6,041 nucleotides of DNA, taken from the NCBI GenBank assembly GCA_004356385.1, contig SMXL01000017.1:1-6041 (forward strand), in the 5' to 3' direction. The DNA is from Bacteroidota bacterium (GTDB lineage Bacteria; Bacteroidota; Rhodothermia; Rhodothermales; UBA10348). This document shows, in pieces, positions 5,788 through 6,041 of this stretch. Below the pieces are notes generated by a model. The model did not search any database, was not told where the DNA came from, and saw only the letters and a list, made by a program, of their open reading frames with translations. The first letter of the stretch is position 1, and each line of letters begins with the position of its first letter. The translations under genes and the position numbers were made by a program.

Positions 5788-5898
5788 GCCTTTATTACGC
5801 GGCTATGCCACTCTGTTCATTCGACACTTTGTGTCTCATCAGTCAAGGCCTTCGGCCTCTCGTGTGTCGGCGTCTCTGACGCCTCGCGTCTTAGACTC
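5788..5898 (-). repeat. 24-bp periodic array of triloop hairpins
   Basis: On the minus strand five units each begin with GAG at 5898, 5885, 5861, 5837 and 5813, so the last four steps are exactly 24 bases. After GAG each unit has a short self-complementary stem closed by a 3-base loop ending in A: GTC/TAA/GAC, GGCGTC/AGA/GACGCC, AGGCC/GAA/GGCCT, GACAC/AAA/GTGTC and TGGC/ATA/GCCG. The stem sequences differ completely while pairing, loop size and GAG are kept. I know no named element with this layout. It could be a structured RNA, a protein-binding repeat or a degenerate mobile-repeat fragment. Confidence 0.65.
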
Positions 5899-6041
5899 GT
5901 TCGTTATCTGTCGATCGCGTACATGAACCGTCTAGCGGAAGCGGACATGAAGCCCTCGGTGGGCAGTCGGAGCGACTCTTGAGACAACCAAAACCCCCAA
6001 GTTTATGGACCGGAGTCAAGCGTGTATTTAAGCTCATAATA
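5899..6041. other. No gene seen; possible insertion-sequence end at right edge
   Basis: Open frames here have no recognisable product and weak starts. The stretch at about 5988-6012, ACCAAAACCCCCAAGTTTAT followed by GGACC, resembles in layout the terminal repeats of some IS3-family elements (a C-run, A/T stretch, then TGGAC). The matching other end and any transposase would lie outside the window, so this stays a weak suggestion. Confidence 0.2.

Noticed and set aside
5729..5926. Plus-strand open frame of 65 codons across the hairpin array
   Set aside because: The openness follows from the 24-base period, which is a multiple of three. The translation (Ser/Arg/Val-rich) shows no protein family, and the hairpin symmetry explains the sequence better.
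5621..6041. Integron attC recombination site
   Set aside because: The array of small genes and hairpins suggested gene cassettes, but I find no paired RYYYAAC/GTTRRRY core sites, and the genes do not share one orientation.

Overview
This window looks like an accessory stretch of a Gram-negative bacterial chromosome. By eye the base composition is close to even in GC. The intact genes are short, mostly single-domain and functionally unrelated, they lie on both strands, and they alternate with eroded gene remnants. A lipobox lipoprotein and secreted or membrane-anchored proteins support a cell with an outer envelope. I cannot name the genus. The protein types would fit a marine or environmental lineage such as Rhodothermota/Balneolota, Gemmatimonadota or a gammaproteobacterium, but this is an impression only.

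Left part (1-2550, everything on the minus strand). A two-helix membrane protein runs off the left edge (start at 798). Upstream of it are the C-terminal remnant of an NAD(P)H-binding SDR-like protein (861-1172), an intact membrane-anchored alpha/beta hydrolase of the lipase type (1235-2047), and an SRPBCC/AHSA1-type pseudogene (2068-2459) broken by one stop codon and one frameshift. The hydrolase thus sits between two dead genes.

Middle part (2550-4550). A secreted four-repeat ankyrin protein lies on the plus strand and converges on a two-gene minus-strand unit. That unit is a cytoplasmic SnoaL-like NTF2-fold protein with a consensus ribosome-binding site, followed 66 bases later by an NTF2-like lipoprotein. 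Further upstream on the same strand is a small two-helix membrane protein of unknown function.

Right part (4550-6041). A 450-base gap holds a perfect 20-bp palindrome (4638-4657) and the C-terminal remnant of a GNAT-type acetyltransferase (4748-4870). A 61-residue protein with a possible CCHH metal site (plus strand) then converges on a VOC/glyoxalase-fold protein (minus strand). The last 420 bases have no convincing gene. They contain an array of short triloop hairpins with an exact 24-bp period (about 5788-5898), which is the most unusual structure in the window.

I see no shared pathway. The only likely co-expressed genes are the two NTF2-fold genes, and possibly the hydrolase with the genes downstream of it. 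Three decayed genes in 6 kb suggest a region of gene gain and loss. No tRNA, rRNA, CRISPR array or complete mobile element is visible.
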